Assembly: GCA_036558265.1 (NCBI GenBank)
Contig: DATBFY010000348.1
Span: 1 to 10,468 of the forward strand
DNA from: RYN-433 sp036558265
Lineage (GTDB): Bacteria > Planctomycetota > Phycisphaerae > Tepidisphaerales > Tepidisphaeraceae
Direction: 5' to 3'
DNA: 10,468 bases
Of this stretch, positions 1 to 7,522 are shown in pieces (the stretch's first letter is position 1; each line of letters starts with the position of its first letter). The notes beneath the pieces are model-generated. The model was not told where the DNA came from. It saw nothing but the letters and a program-made list of their open reading frames with translations, and made no database searches. The position numbers and the translations under genes were made by a program.

Positions 1-2497
1 CCACTGGCTCGACGTCGTCCGCTACGCCGAGTCCGATGGGTACAAACAGGATGCCTATCGCCCCAACGTCTGGCCCTATCGCGATTACGTGATCCGCTCG
101 TTCAATGCCGACAAGCCCTACGACCGCTTCGTCAGGGAGCAGCTCGCCGGCGACGAGATCGCCCCCGACGATCCCGACGCCCTCGTCGGCGTCGCGTTCC
201 TGCGTCACGGCATCTACGAGTACAACCAGCGCGACGTCAAGAAGCACTGGCAGACGATGCTGGACGAGGTCACGGACGTGACGGCCGATGCGTTCCTCGG
301 ACTTTCGATGGGCTGTGCCAAGTGCCACGACCACAAGTTCGATCCGATCCTCCAGAGCGACTATTACCGCCTCGAAGCCTTCCTCGCCCCGATCGCCCCG
401 CAGCAGGATGAGGTGCTGGCGACGACCCAGGAAAAGGCTCGCTACGCCGCGCAGCGCAAGGTCTGGGAGGACAAGACCGCCGCGATTCGCAAAGAACTCG
501 ACGTGATCGAGAAGCCCTACATCGAGCGCACGGCCAAGGCCGCGCTCATCAAGTTCCCGCAGGAAATCCAGGACATCGTCAACACCCCCGCCGAAAAGCG
601 CACCCCTTACGAGGAGCAGATCGCCCAGCTCGCCACGCGGCAGTTGTACGACAAGACCGAAGCCGGCGAGGCTAAGGTCACCGGCCCGGAGAAAGGACGG
701 CACCTGCAGTTGGTCCGTGAGCTGGCGAAGTTCGACGACATCAAACCCAAGCCGCTCCAGACGTGCTTGCTGGTTTCCGACATCGGCCGGGTCGCGCCCA
801 CCACCTATATGCCTGGCGACGCTTCGAAAAAGGTCCTTTCCCCCGGCTATCCCGTCGTCCTCGACCGCCAGCCGCTGATCGTCCCCCCGATCACGCCCAC
901 CGCCGCCACCACCGGCCGCCGCACCGCCCTGGCGAACTGGCTCACCCAGCCCAATCATCCGCTGACCACCCGCGTGATCGTCAACCGCCTCTGGCAGTGG
1001 CACTTCGGCCGCGGCATCGTCGGAACCGCCAGCGATTTCGGCAAGATCGGCGACCCGCCCAGCCACCCCAGGCTTCTGGATTACCTCGCAGTTCAACTAA
1101 CCACTAACAACTGGCAACTAAAAGCCATTCACAAGCTCATCATGACCTCGGCCGCCTACCGCCAGTCCTCCACGCGGGCGATGCCCGAGGCAGCCCGCAT
1201 GACCGACCCGGACGACCGGCTCCTCTGGCGCTTCCCCCCCAAACGCCTTGACGCCGAGCAGATCCGCGACGCGATGCTCGCCTCCAGCGGCGAACTGAAA
1301 TTGGACATGTATGGCCCCGGCGTCGATGCTTCGAACGCCCGCCGCACGGTGTACACCAAGGTTCTCCGCAACAACCGCGACCCCCTGCTCGAGGTCTTCG
1401 ACGTCCCCGATACCTTCGCCAGCGCCGCCGACCGCAACCGCACCACCACCCCCACCCAGGCTCTCCTCCTGATCAACGGCGACAGCACGCTCAAGCGCGC
1501 CGAGATGTTCGCCAGGCACCTGCGCACCCTGAACCTCCGCTCGCCGGATGAACTTATCGACACCGCCTGGCGACTCGCCTATTCGCACGATCCCTCGCCT
1601 GAAGAGCGCCAACTCGCCCTCGCCTTCCTCACTCAGAATTCGGAACCGGCAACTGCGAACTCCCTGACTTCCCGCTCGATCGACGAAAAGCCGCTGGTTA
1701 AGGGAATGCCGCAATTGGGCAGCCAGGCCATTTACATCCGCAACGCCCGACTCGACGACACGCTGCGCCTGGCAACGCCCGCCCACATGCCCACCGGCGA
1801 TTTCACCGTCGAGGCCTACGTCCTCCTGGACTCGCTCTACGACGACGCCAAGGTCCGCGTCATCGCCTCGCAATGGGATGGGCGGCCCGACCACCCCGGG
1901 TGGGCCCTGGGCGTCACCAGCGCCAAGTCGAAATACGAGCCGCAGAACCTCGTCCTCCAACTCGCCTGCGACCCGCGCCAGGACGGCGGCGGTTACGAGG
2001 TCATCCCCTCCGACTTCAAGATCGAGCTGCACAAGACCTACTACGTTGCGGTGAGCGTTAAGCTCCACGACACCACCGACGCCGGCGTCACCTTCTACCT
2101 CAAGGACGTCACCGACATGGACGCCCCGCTCAAGAGCGTGTCGGTCAAGCACCGCCTGACGGGCTCGTACGCGGGCGACGCCGCCCTGGTCATCGGTGGC
2201 CGCGACGGCCCCACGGCCCAGGGTTGGGACGGCCTGATCGACGAGGTCCGCATCTCCAAACAGGCCCTGCCCAGGGACGAGCTTCTCTACAACGACGGCC
2301 TGGTCCTCAAAACCGCCCTGTGCGCCCACTGGACCTTCGAAGACCAGCCCGGCCTCTTCAAAGACTCCGCCGGCGTGCAGTCGGACCTGGTCAAGCCCGC
2401 CCCCGCCACCCTCGCTTCGCCCAACTCCAGCGACACGGCGCTGATCGACTTCTGTCACGTGCTGTTGAACTCGAACCGCTTCCTTTACGTCGATTGA
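1..2497 (+). CDS. DUF1549/DUF1553 (PSCyt2/PSD1) protein with inserted LamG-like domain, 5' partial
   Basis: The reading frame is open from base 2, so the true start lies upstream; 831 residues are visible. Residues 1-135 are the end of DUF1549 (PSCyt2): HWLDVVRYAESDGY at the very start, then DKPYDRFVREQLAGDE and a CAKCHDHKFDPI motif at 105-116 whose CxxCH (nt 314-328) could bind c-type haem. A charged, probably helical stretch follows at about 140-250. DUF1553 (PSD1) begins near TGRRTALANWL at 305 and runs to about 545 (NRLWQWHFGRGIV, TSAAYRQSS, RTTTPTQALLLIN). Residues 565-800 resemble a LamG/concanavalin-like jelly roll (DFTVEAYVLL, GWDGLIDEVRIS, CAHWTFED). The usual last DUF1553 helix, ALIDFCHVLLNSNRFLYVD, closes the protein, so the LamG unit is inserted into the domain. 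Family members are exported planctomycete proteins, usually paired with DUF1501 as here. Biochemical function is unproven; a carbohydrate-binding or redox-linked surface role is inference. Confidence 0.93.
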   Translation, partial: HWLDVVRYAESDGYKQDAYRPNVWPYRDYVIRSFNADKPYDRFVREQLAGDEIAPDDPDALVGVAFLRHGIYEYNQRDVKKHWQTMLDEVTDVTADAFLGLSMGCAKCHDHKFDPILQSDYYRLEAFLAPIAPQQDEVLATTQEKARYAAQRKVWEDKTAAIRKELDVIEKPYIERTAKAALIKFPQEIQDIVNTPAEKRTPYEEQIAQLATRQLYDKTEAGEAKVTGPEKGRHLQLVRELAKFDDIKPKPLQTCLLVSDIGRVAPTTYMPGDASKKVLSPGYPVVLDRQPLIVPPITPTAATTGRRTALANWLTQPNHPLTTRVIVNRLWQWHFGRGIVGTASDFGKIGDPPSHPRLLDYLAVQLTTNNWQLKAIHKLIMTSAAYRQSSTRAMPEAARMTDPDDRLLWRFPPKRLDAEQIRDAMLASSGELKLDMYGPGVDASNARRTVYTKVLRNNRDPLLEVFDVPDTFASAADRNRTTTPTQALLLINGDSTLKRAEMFARHLRTLNLRSPDELIDTAWRLAYSHDPSPEERQLALAFLTQNSEPATANSLTSRSIDEKPLVKGMPQLGSQAIYIRNARLDDTLRLATPAHMPTGDFTVEAYVLLDSLYDDAKVRVIASQWDGRPDHPGWALGVTSAKSKYEPQNLVLQLACDPRQDGGGYEVIPSDFKIELHKTYYVAVSVKLHDTTDAGVTFYLKDVTDMDAPLKSVSVKHRLTGSYAGDAALVIGGRDGPTAQGWDGLIDEVRISKQALPRDELLYNDGLVLKTALCAHWTFEDQPGLFKDSAGVQSDLVKPAPATLASPNSSDTALIDFCHVLLNSNRFLYVD

Positions 2498-2504
2498 TCC
2501 GTAT

Positions 2505-2559
2505 CACGGGCTTCCAGCCCGTGAACAAAACAAAAAGAAACACGGGCGAGGCGCCCGTG
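2505..2559. repeat. REP-like pair of hairpins between two operon genes
   Basis: Two perfect 8-bp hairpins lie 17 nt apart. The first is CACGGGCT-TCC-AGCCCGTG (2505-2523) and the second is CACGGGCG-AGG-CGCCCGTG (2541-2559). Both begin with CACGGGC and end with GCCCGTG, and an A-rich linker joins them. They fill almost all of the 69-nt gap between the DUF1553 stop and the DUF1501 start. No T-run follows, so a simple intrinsic terminator is unlikely. From memory, near-identical phrases recur in planctomycete intergenic regions as dispersed palindromes; only this copy is visible here. Confidence 0.75.
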
Positions 2560-2566
2560 CTACGAA

Positions 2567-4054
<1,488 letters not shown>

Positions 4055-4056
4055 AT

Positions 4057-4200
4057 ATGAGCGTCATTGCAATGGAATCCGACACCCGCATCGCGCCCGA
4101 GCGGCTCTGGCTCGTAACGGCAATCGCAGCGGCGGTCATCATCCTCGGCGGCCTGCTCGCCTTCTGGCTCGTTCGTCGGTTTTCACGTCCAATGCCATGA
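4057..4200 (+). CDS. 47-residue single-pass membrane peptide
   Basis: The peptide starts 2 nt after the DUF1501 stop. A polar N-terminus (residues 1-17) precedes a hydrophobic span of about 20 residues (18-38, with AAAVIILGGLLAFWLV), then a basic tail RRFSRPMP. By the positive-inside rule this suggests N-out, C-in topology. Its last bases form ATGA with the next gene, which suggests translational coupling. The GGTGA spanning the upstream stop could serve as an anti-SD match but sits very close to the ATG; an internal ATG at 4072 is an alternative start. I recognise no family. The tight packing and the clear membrane segment make a real small gene likely. Confidence 0.65.
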   Translation: MSVIAMESDTRIAPERLWLVTAIAAAVIILGGLLAFWLVRRFSRPMP

Positions 4201-4727
4201 TTGATCACAACGTGGCAATCCGTTCCCTGCCGTTGCTGCTCATTCTCCTCCTTCAGCCTGGCTGCTACATGCTGGAGGTGCCGCTCGCCAACCGCTCCTC
4301 GTATCCCGCACTCGCCGGCGGTGGCGGTTCGGCTGGCGCACTGCAGCCAGGAGTGACCACGCGAGCGCAGGTGCTCCAACAATTCGGCAACCCCGTCTTT
4401 CGATACGACGGCGAAACCATCTGGGAATACGTCGAACACCCCGACGCGTCTTTCTACCTGATCGTCCCGCCCGTTGTGGCGCATGGTCCGCTCTGGGGCA
4501 CGACGCAGGGCACGCATTACCTCTTCCTGCGGTTCGACACCGGCGGCACGCTGCGCGATTATGAGGTTCTCCTGCACCCAGACCAGGCCGAGCACGAGGC
4601 CGAGATCGCCCGCTTCCGAGCCACACCCGATGCCTCAATCGCCCCGGCACTACAGTTCGGCCAGCGCATGACCTTTGGCCCGCCGGCGGCGTCCCCATCG
4701 GCTGATGTCGGACGCGAAAAGGGCTGA
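4197..4727 (+). CDS. BamE/SmpA-like lipoprotein
   Basis: This 176-residue protein starts with a short polar segment, a leucine-rich hydrophobic stretch (RSLPLLLILLLQ, 9-20) and Cys23 in LQPGC, a lipobox with Gly at -1 but an atypical Gln at -3. A small domain at about 48-125 matches the SmpA/OmlA/BamE pattern: LQPGVTTRAQVLQQFGNPVF (a helix after a G-x-T turn), then DGETIWEYVE and a strand THYLFLRFDTGGTLRDYEV. BamE proper belongs to the outer-membrane beta-barrel assembly complex, but this fold is also common in unrelated envelope lipoproteins, so BamE function is not claimed. The start overlaps the preceding peptide by 4 nt (ATGA). It is the last gene of the plus-strand cluster. Third positions are less C-biased than in the two genes before it. 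Confidence 0.8.
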   Translation: MIDHNVAIRSLPLLLILLLQPGCYMLEVPLANRSSYPALAGGGGSAGALQPGVTTRAQVLQQFGNPVFRYDGETIWEYVEHPDASFYLIVPPVVAHGPLWGTTQGTHYLFLRFDTGGTLRDYEVLLHPDQAEHEAEIARFRATPDASIAPALQFGQRMTFGPPAASPSADVGREKG

Positions 4728-4779
4728 ACGGATCTCGCGTCGCGCGGGCGCAGCTCGCCAGGTGAAGGGTGGGTCGTGG

Positions 4780-4989
4780 TTAGCCGGCCTTCGAGCCGTC
4801 GATCAGGCGGGCGAGGCGGTCGATGCGCTCGCCCAGACGATGGCCAGATTCGCGCAGGCCGGTGACTTGCTCTGCCAGGCGCAGCAGGAGGCGCTGGTGG
4901 TCGGTCGGGTCGAGGCGGCTGCCCGATCCGATGTTAAGGCCAAGTCGATCGCCCGATGAGTTCCCCTTGTGTCTTCCCGGTCCTGCCAT
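4780..4989 (-). CDS. Possible small coiled-coil protein (69 residues)
   Basis: No family is recognised. The chosen start gives MAGPGRHKGNSSG at the N-terminus and has a GGAGA ribosome site (plus-strand 4997-5001) 7 nt upstream; an in-frame ATG at 5002-5004 is an alternative. Residues 1-28 are polar and glycine-rich. Residues 29-64 form an amphipathic helix with heptad leucines and valines (RLLLRLAEQVTGLRE, then HRLGERIDRLARLID), so a short dimeric coiled coil is plausible. There is no signal peptide or membrane span. It converges on the lipoprotein gene, with 52 nt between the two stops. If it is not real, positions 4728-5110 hold no gene. In its favour are the ribosome site and the regular heptads; against it are its size and the high GC, which creates chance ORFs. 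Confidence 0.45.
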   Translation of the reverse strand: MAGPGRHKGNSSGDRLGLNIGSGSRLDPTDHQRLLLRLAEQVTGLRESGHRLGERIDRLARLIDGSKAG

Positions 4990-5014
4990 TGCACGTTCTC
5001 CCATGACTTGCCGG

Positions 5015-5046
5015 CCATGTCTGCCCGCGGGGCGGGCGGCACATGG
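5015..5046. repeat. 32-nt inverted repeat upstream of the small minus-strand ORF
   Basis: Outer arms CCATGT (5015-5020) and ACATGG (5041-5046) pair perfectly. Inside them GCCCGC (5023-5028) and GCGGGC (5032-5037) pair around a GGG loop, leaving a 2x3 internal loop. No T-run follows on either strand. It lies 25 nt ahead of the start codon chosen for the minus-strand 69-residue ORF and could fold in its leader, or be another dispersed palindrome. Confidence 0.5.
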
Positions 5047-5110
5047 GGCCATTCAGCAGGGATAATGCGCAAAACGGGAGGCGCTCACGTCGGAATCTTG
5101 CCAAAACAGG

Positions 5111-6760
5111 CTATTTGGGTGCACGGGTCGGGGGCGAGGCGGGCTTTTCGATCTTCTTGACGCTAAAGGGTGGCGTCGTAAGGAGTTGCTTGCCCGCGGC
5201 GGGTTTGACGACCTTCTTCTTGCTCGCGGGCAGGACACTGGCGAGCGAGGGCATCGGGGCGCTGGCGGCCGTGCCGGTGTTGTAGTTCTGGGCGAGGAGG
5301 ACCAGGTCGTTGAAATCCACGTTGCCGTCGCCGGTGAAGTCGCCCTGTTCCCAGGTCTTGCCGCCGGTCATGTTGTAGTTCTGGGCCAATGCGACCAGGT
5401 CATTGAAATCGACCTTGTTGTCGTGGTTGGCGTCGCCGGGGAGACGCGTGGTGACCTGCACCTCGAACGCGCCGATGTCGGGGGCGGCGCCCGAGACCCG
5501 GGGCTGGCCGCGCTGGTCGGTGGAGGAGATGGCGGCCTGCGCGGCGTCGCCCATGTCGATGGCCGGGCTTCCGTCCAGCAGCTTGATCGTGTCGGTCTGG
5601 CCGCCGTTGTTGCCCAGGGTGTCGAGCTTGGCGTCGATGGGGGTGAACGAGGTGCCGATGATGTCGGAGGCGACCCAGCCGGAGCTGAAGTCGGCGATGG
5701 CGATCAGGTTGTGGCCCAGCGAGGTGAAGACACCGAAGGCGTCGGGGGATTCGCCGCCGGCGTCGTTGTTGGCCGAGAGGGTGTTGGCGATCTTGAAGGA
5801 GGTCTGGTCGTCGGTGAAGAGTCCGCCGCCGTCCCCCTGGAAGCCGAAGCGTCCACCCGGGTCGCCGCCCAGGCCGCCATTGCCGGTGTCGTTGCCGGTG
5901 AGGGTGACGTTGACCAGGGTCGCGGTGCCGAGGTTGGCAATGGCGCCACCGGAGCCGCCGTTCCCACCAAAGCCGCCGTCGCCGAAGCTGCCGAAGAGGG
6001 AGTTGCCGCCGTTGCCGCCCTTGCCGGCGGTGTTGCCGACGAAGGTGGAGTTGTCGATGGAGAGGGTGGCATTCTCGTTATTGAAGATGGCGCCGCCGTT
6101 GCCACCGTCGCCGCCGTCGCCGCCGAAGTCGAACTGGTCGATACCGTTGCTGCCGTTGCCGGCCGTGTTGTTGACGAAGGTGCAGCCGTGGATGGTGAGT
6201 GTACCGCGATTGTAGATCGCGCCGCCGTCGCCGCCGGGGTTGCCGATCAGGTCGAAGGAGGTGTCGCCGTCGAGGGTGCGGTTATTGGAGAGGGTGCAGT
6301 TGGCAAGGGTGAGATTGCCGTGGTTGAGGATCGCCCCGCCCCCGTCCGACGCGATGCCGACGCCGCCGGTAAGGGTCAGGCCGCTGATGGAGATGTCGAG
6401 GTCGGAGCTGGTGGTGAAGATGCGGCCACCGTTGTTGCCGTTGATGGTCACGACGCGGGCGCCCGGGCCAGTAATGGCCAGACTGTCGGTGATGTCGAGC
6501 TCGCCGCTGGCCAGGTCGATGGAGCCGGTCAGCGCGGGGGCGAAGGAGATCGAGTCGGCGGTGCCCTGGCTATCGTTGGCGGCAGTGATGGCCTCGCGGA
6601 GGGTGGTCAGGTTGTCGCTGGGATCGGTATTGTCGCTGAGGGTATCCACCACAAACGCGGTGAGCAGCCGGCGGGTTTCCAGCGCCTGGATGACGGCGAC
6701 GGTTGCGGACGAAATCGCTTTGCGCGGGGATCCTCCCCTGTTCATGAGACGACGACGCAT
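5111..6760 (-). CDS. Secreted Pmp-like beta-helix protein with dockerin-like pair
   Basis: The chosen start gives 549 residues and has a strong GGAGGAG site 8 nt upstream; the frame stays open to 7231, but that extension is Arg/Pro-rich with no domain. The N-terminus is basic and then carries ALETRRLL (26-33), the planctomycete LEPR-XLL-type motif of exported proteins. TLREAITAAN (53-62) matches the CSLREA motif. A right-handed beta-helix follows, with repeated GGAI..N.G.LT....T..NN rungs near 139, 179, 222, 271 and 311, like chlamydial Pmp repeats, separated by glycine-rich inserts (for example 214-223 and 247-272) resembling PGRS. LDGSPAIDMG to PDIGAFE (395-433) is a choice-of-anchor-Q-like segment. 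Two EF-hand-like dockerin repeats lie at 441-494. The last 55 residues are Lys/Pro-rich with no PEP-CTERM or LPXTG. Surface adhesion or matrix function is inferred. Confidence 0.85.
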   Translation of the reverse strand: MRRRLMNRGGSPRKAISSATVAVIQALETRRLLTAFVVDTLSDNTDPSDNLTTLREAITAANDSQGTADSISFAPALTGSIDLASGELDITDSLAITGPGARVVTINGNNGGRIFTTSSDLDISISGLTLTGGVGIASDGGGAILNHGNLTLANCTLSNNRTLDGDTSFDLIGNPGGDGGAIYNRGTLTIHGCTFVNNTAGNGSNGIDQFDFGGDGGDGGNGGAIFNNENATLSIDNSTFVGNTAGKGGNGGNSLFGSFGDGGFGGNGGSGGAIANLGTATLVNVTLTGNDTGNGGLGGDPGGRFGFQGDGGGLFTDDQTSFKIANTLSANNDAGGESPDAFGVFTSLGHNLIAIADFSSGWVASDIIGTSFTPIDAKLDTLGNNGGQTDTIKLLDGSPAIDMGDAAQAAISSTDQRGQPRVSGAAPDIGAFEVQVTTRLPGDANHDNKVDFNDLVALAQNYNMTGGKTWEQGDFTGDGNVDFNDLVLLAQNYNTGTAASAPMPSLASVLPASKKKVVKPAAGKQLLTTPPFSVKKIEKPASPPTRAPK

Positions 6761-6768
6761 ATTCTGCT

Positions 6769-6775
6769 CTCCTCC
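6769..6775 (-). promoter_or_regulatory. Ribosome binding site that sets the beta-helix start
   Basis: On the minus strand GGAGGAG precedes ATG (6760-6758) by 8 nt. It is the best Shine-Dalgarno match in the window and is the reason for choosing this ATG over starts further upstream in the same open frame. Confidence 0.75.
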
Positions 6776-6817
6776 GGCCCCGAGGCCCTTGTTTGTGTGG
6801 CGGTTAACGGCGGGGGT

Positions 6818-6847
6818 AGGATACCCGAAAACAGGGCGAAAACGCAA
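6818..6847 (-). promoter_or_regulatory. Possible promoter for the beta-helix gene
   Basis: On the minus strand TTGCGT (6847-6842) and TATCCT (6823-6818) are 18 nt apart. Only three -35 positions match TTGACA and four -10 positions match TATAAT, so support is moderate. It would give a leader of about 50 nt that contains the strong ribosome site. Confidence 0.3.
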
Positions 6848-6957
6848 TGGGGTGGGGTGAAGGCAGGAATCTGGGTTCGTTTTGCGCCGGTGTGCGCGGG
6901 GGGATAAGGGATGAGGGGAGGTGTGAAGCTGGGTGGTTTGCGCGCGAGTTTTTTTCT

Positions 6958-6986
6958 GGGATGGGGAGTTTTGGGGAGATTTGGGG
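6958..6986 (+). other. G-quadruplex-type motif 1
   Basis: Four G-runs (3, 4, 4 and 4 Gs) are separated by loops AT, AGTTTT and AGATTT, which fits the usual G3+/loop 1-7 rule. It lies about 200 nt upstream of the beta-helix start, on the non-transcribed strand complement for that gene, so its transcript would be C-rich there. Folding in the cell is not shown. Confidence 0.6.
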
Positions 6987-7000
6987 AATCGGACGAAGGA

Positions 7001-7045
7001 GTCGCTGCGCGACGCGGTCGGAGAATTCCGCTCGCTAAAGCGAGC
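7001..7045. repeat. Two adjacent small inverted repeats
   Basis: GTCGC-TGC-GCGAC (7001-7013) is a 5-bp hairpin. GCTCGC-TAAA-GCGAGC (7030-7045) is a 6-bp hairpin with a four-base loop. They are joined by a 16-nt spacer containing GAATTCC. The compact paired-hairpin arrangement resembles the REP-like pair at 2505-2559, though the sequence differs. Confidence 0.45.
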
Positions 7046-7143
7046 CCTACGTGGAGCGGCTTGGCGGGTCATGAGTGCGCGTCCTCCACCTATAGGGGCG
7101 GAGTTGCGCGCCGGTGACGTGCGAGTGCGCACCAAAGTTGCGA

Positions 7144-7173
7144 GGGGTGGGGTTTTGCTGGGGTTTTTGAGGG
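7144..7173 (+). other. G-quadruplex-type motif 2
   Basis: G-runs of 4, 4, 4 and 3 are separated by loops T, TTTTGCT and TTTTTGA, with all loops within 7 nt. An extra pair of runs, GGGGGG-A-GGGGG, follows at 7192-7203. It lies between tRNA-Lys and the beta-helix gene, and on the minus strand it is a C-rich tract that tRNA read-through would transcribe. Confidence 0.6.
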
Positions 7174-7202
7174 AAAACTTTTCTGTTTTTCGGGGGGAGG
7201 GG

Positions 7203-7232
7203 GTTGCGCTTCGAGCGCTACGCGAGCGCAAC
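7203..7232. repeat. Inverted repeat downstream of tRNA-Lys
   Basis: GTTGCGCT (7203-7210) and AGCGCAAC (7225-7232) pair perfectly over 8 bp around a 14-nt loop. Relative to the minus-strand tRNA it begins 40 nt past the 3' end. It could end or protect the tRNA transcript, but C-runs rather than a T-run follow it on that strand, so intrinsic termination is doubtful. Confidence 0.45.
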
Positions 7233-7272
7233 AGAATTGCGGGTTGTTGTCAGGGTTCGGGGGATGGGGATT

Positions 7273-7344
<72 letters not shown>

Positions 7345-7372
7345 GCGGCGGCGCGAAGTCGCAAGCGGCGAG

Positions 7373-7400
7373 ACTATAGGGAGTTTCGCGGGTTTCTCAA
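7373..7400 (-). promoter_or_regulatory. Sigma70-type promoter of tRNA-Lys
   Basis: On the minus strand TTGAGA (7400-7395) and TATAGT (7378-7373) are 16 nt apart, with 4 of 6 and 5 of 6 matches to TTGACA and TATAAT. The -10 box ends 28 nt before the tRNA, so transcription would start about 20 nt upstream of the mature 5' end and leave a short leader for RNase P. Confidence 0.7.
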
Positions 7401-7522
7401 CGGGGGCGGTGCCACTTAAAGTCCGTGAGAAGGGGATGAGAGGCGATGCGGGGCGGGTGGACTTCGGGTAGAATGCCGGTGCAGGAATTGGGGTCGAACA
7501 TCACGCCGTACCCGGAGTTTGG

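Larger units (their letters stand above)
6761..7272. other. 512-nt gene-free region: G-tracts and palindromes
   Basis: I see no convincing gene here; short open frames on both strands lack domains and ribosome sites. The plus strand is very G-rich. The region holds the 5' leader and possible promoter of the beta-helix gene, two G-quadruplex-type motifs (6958-6986 and 7144-7173), a looser G-tract group (6898-6933), and three small inverted repeats (7001-7013, 7030-7045 and 7203-7232). The tRNA-Lys transcript would run into it. Confidence 0.7.

Noticed and set aside
1118..2458. Long open frame on the minus strand opposite the DUF1549/DUF1553 gene
   Set aside because: It lacks domains, is rich in Gly, Val and Ala as expected for the complement of GC-rich codons, and the plus-strand frame has clear family motifs.
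4728..5110. Replication origin or dif site at the composition switch
   Set aside because: I see no DnaA-box-like TTATNCACA sequence, no dif-like sequence and no dnaA, dnaN or other replication gene nearby.
5700..6300. Mycobacterial PE-PGRS origin of the glycine-rich segments
   Set aside because: The glycine-rich stretches sit as loops between Pmp-like beta-helix rungs, and the N-terminal motif and dockerin repeats are planctomycete-like; no PE domain is present.
5186..6907. 573-codon plus-strand frame opposite the beta-helix gene
   Set aside because: Low-complexity Gly/Val/Ala product mirroring the repetitive minus-strand gene; no start signal or domain.
6761..7231. N-terminal extension of the beta-helix protein
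   Set aside because: The frame is open, but the added 157 residues are Arg/Pro/Thr-rich without a domain, and a strong ribosome site and export motif mark the ATG at 6760.
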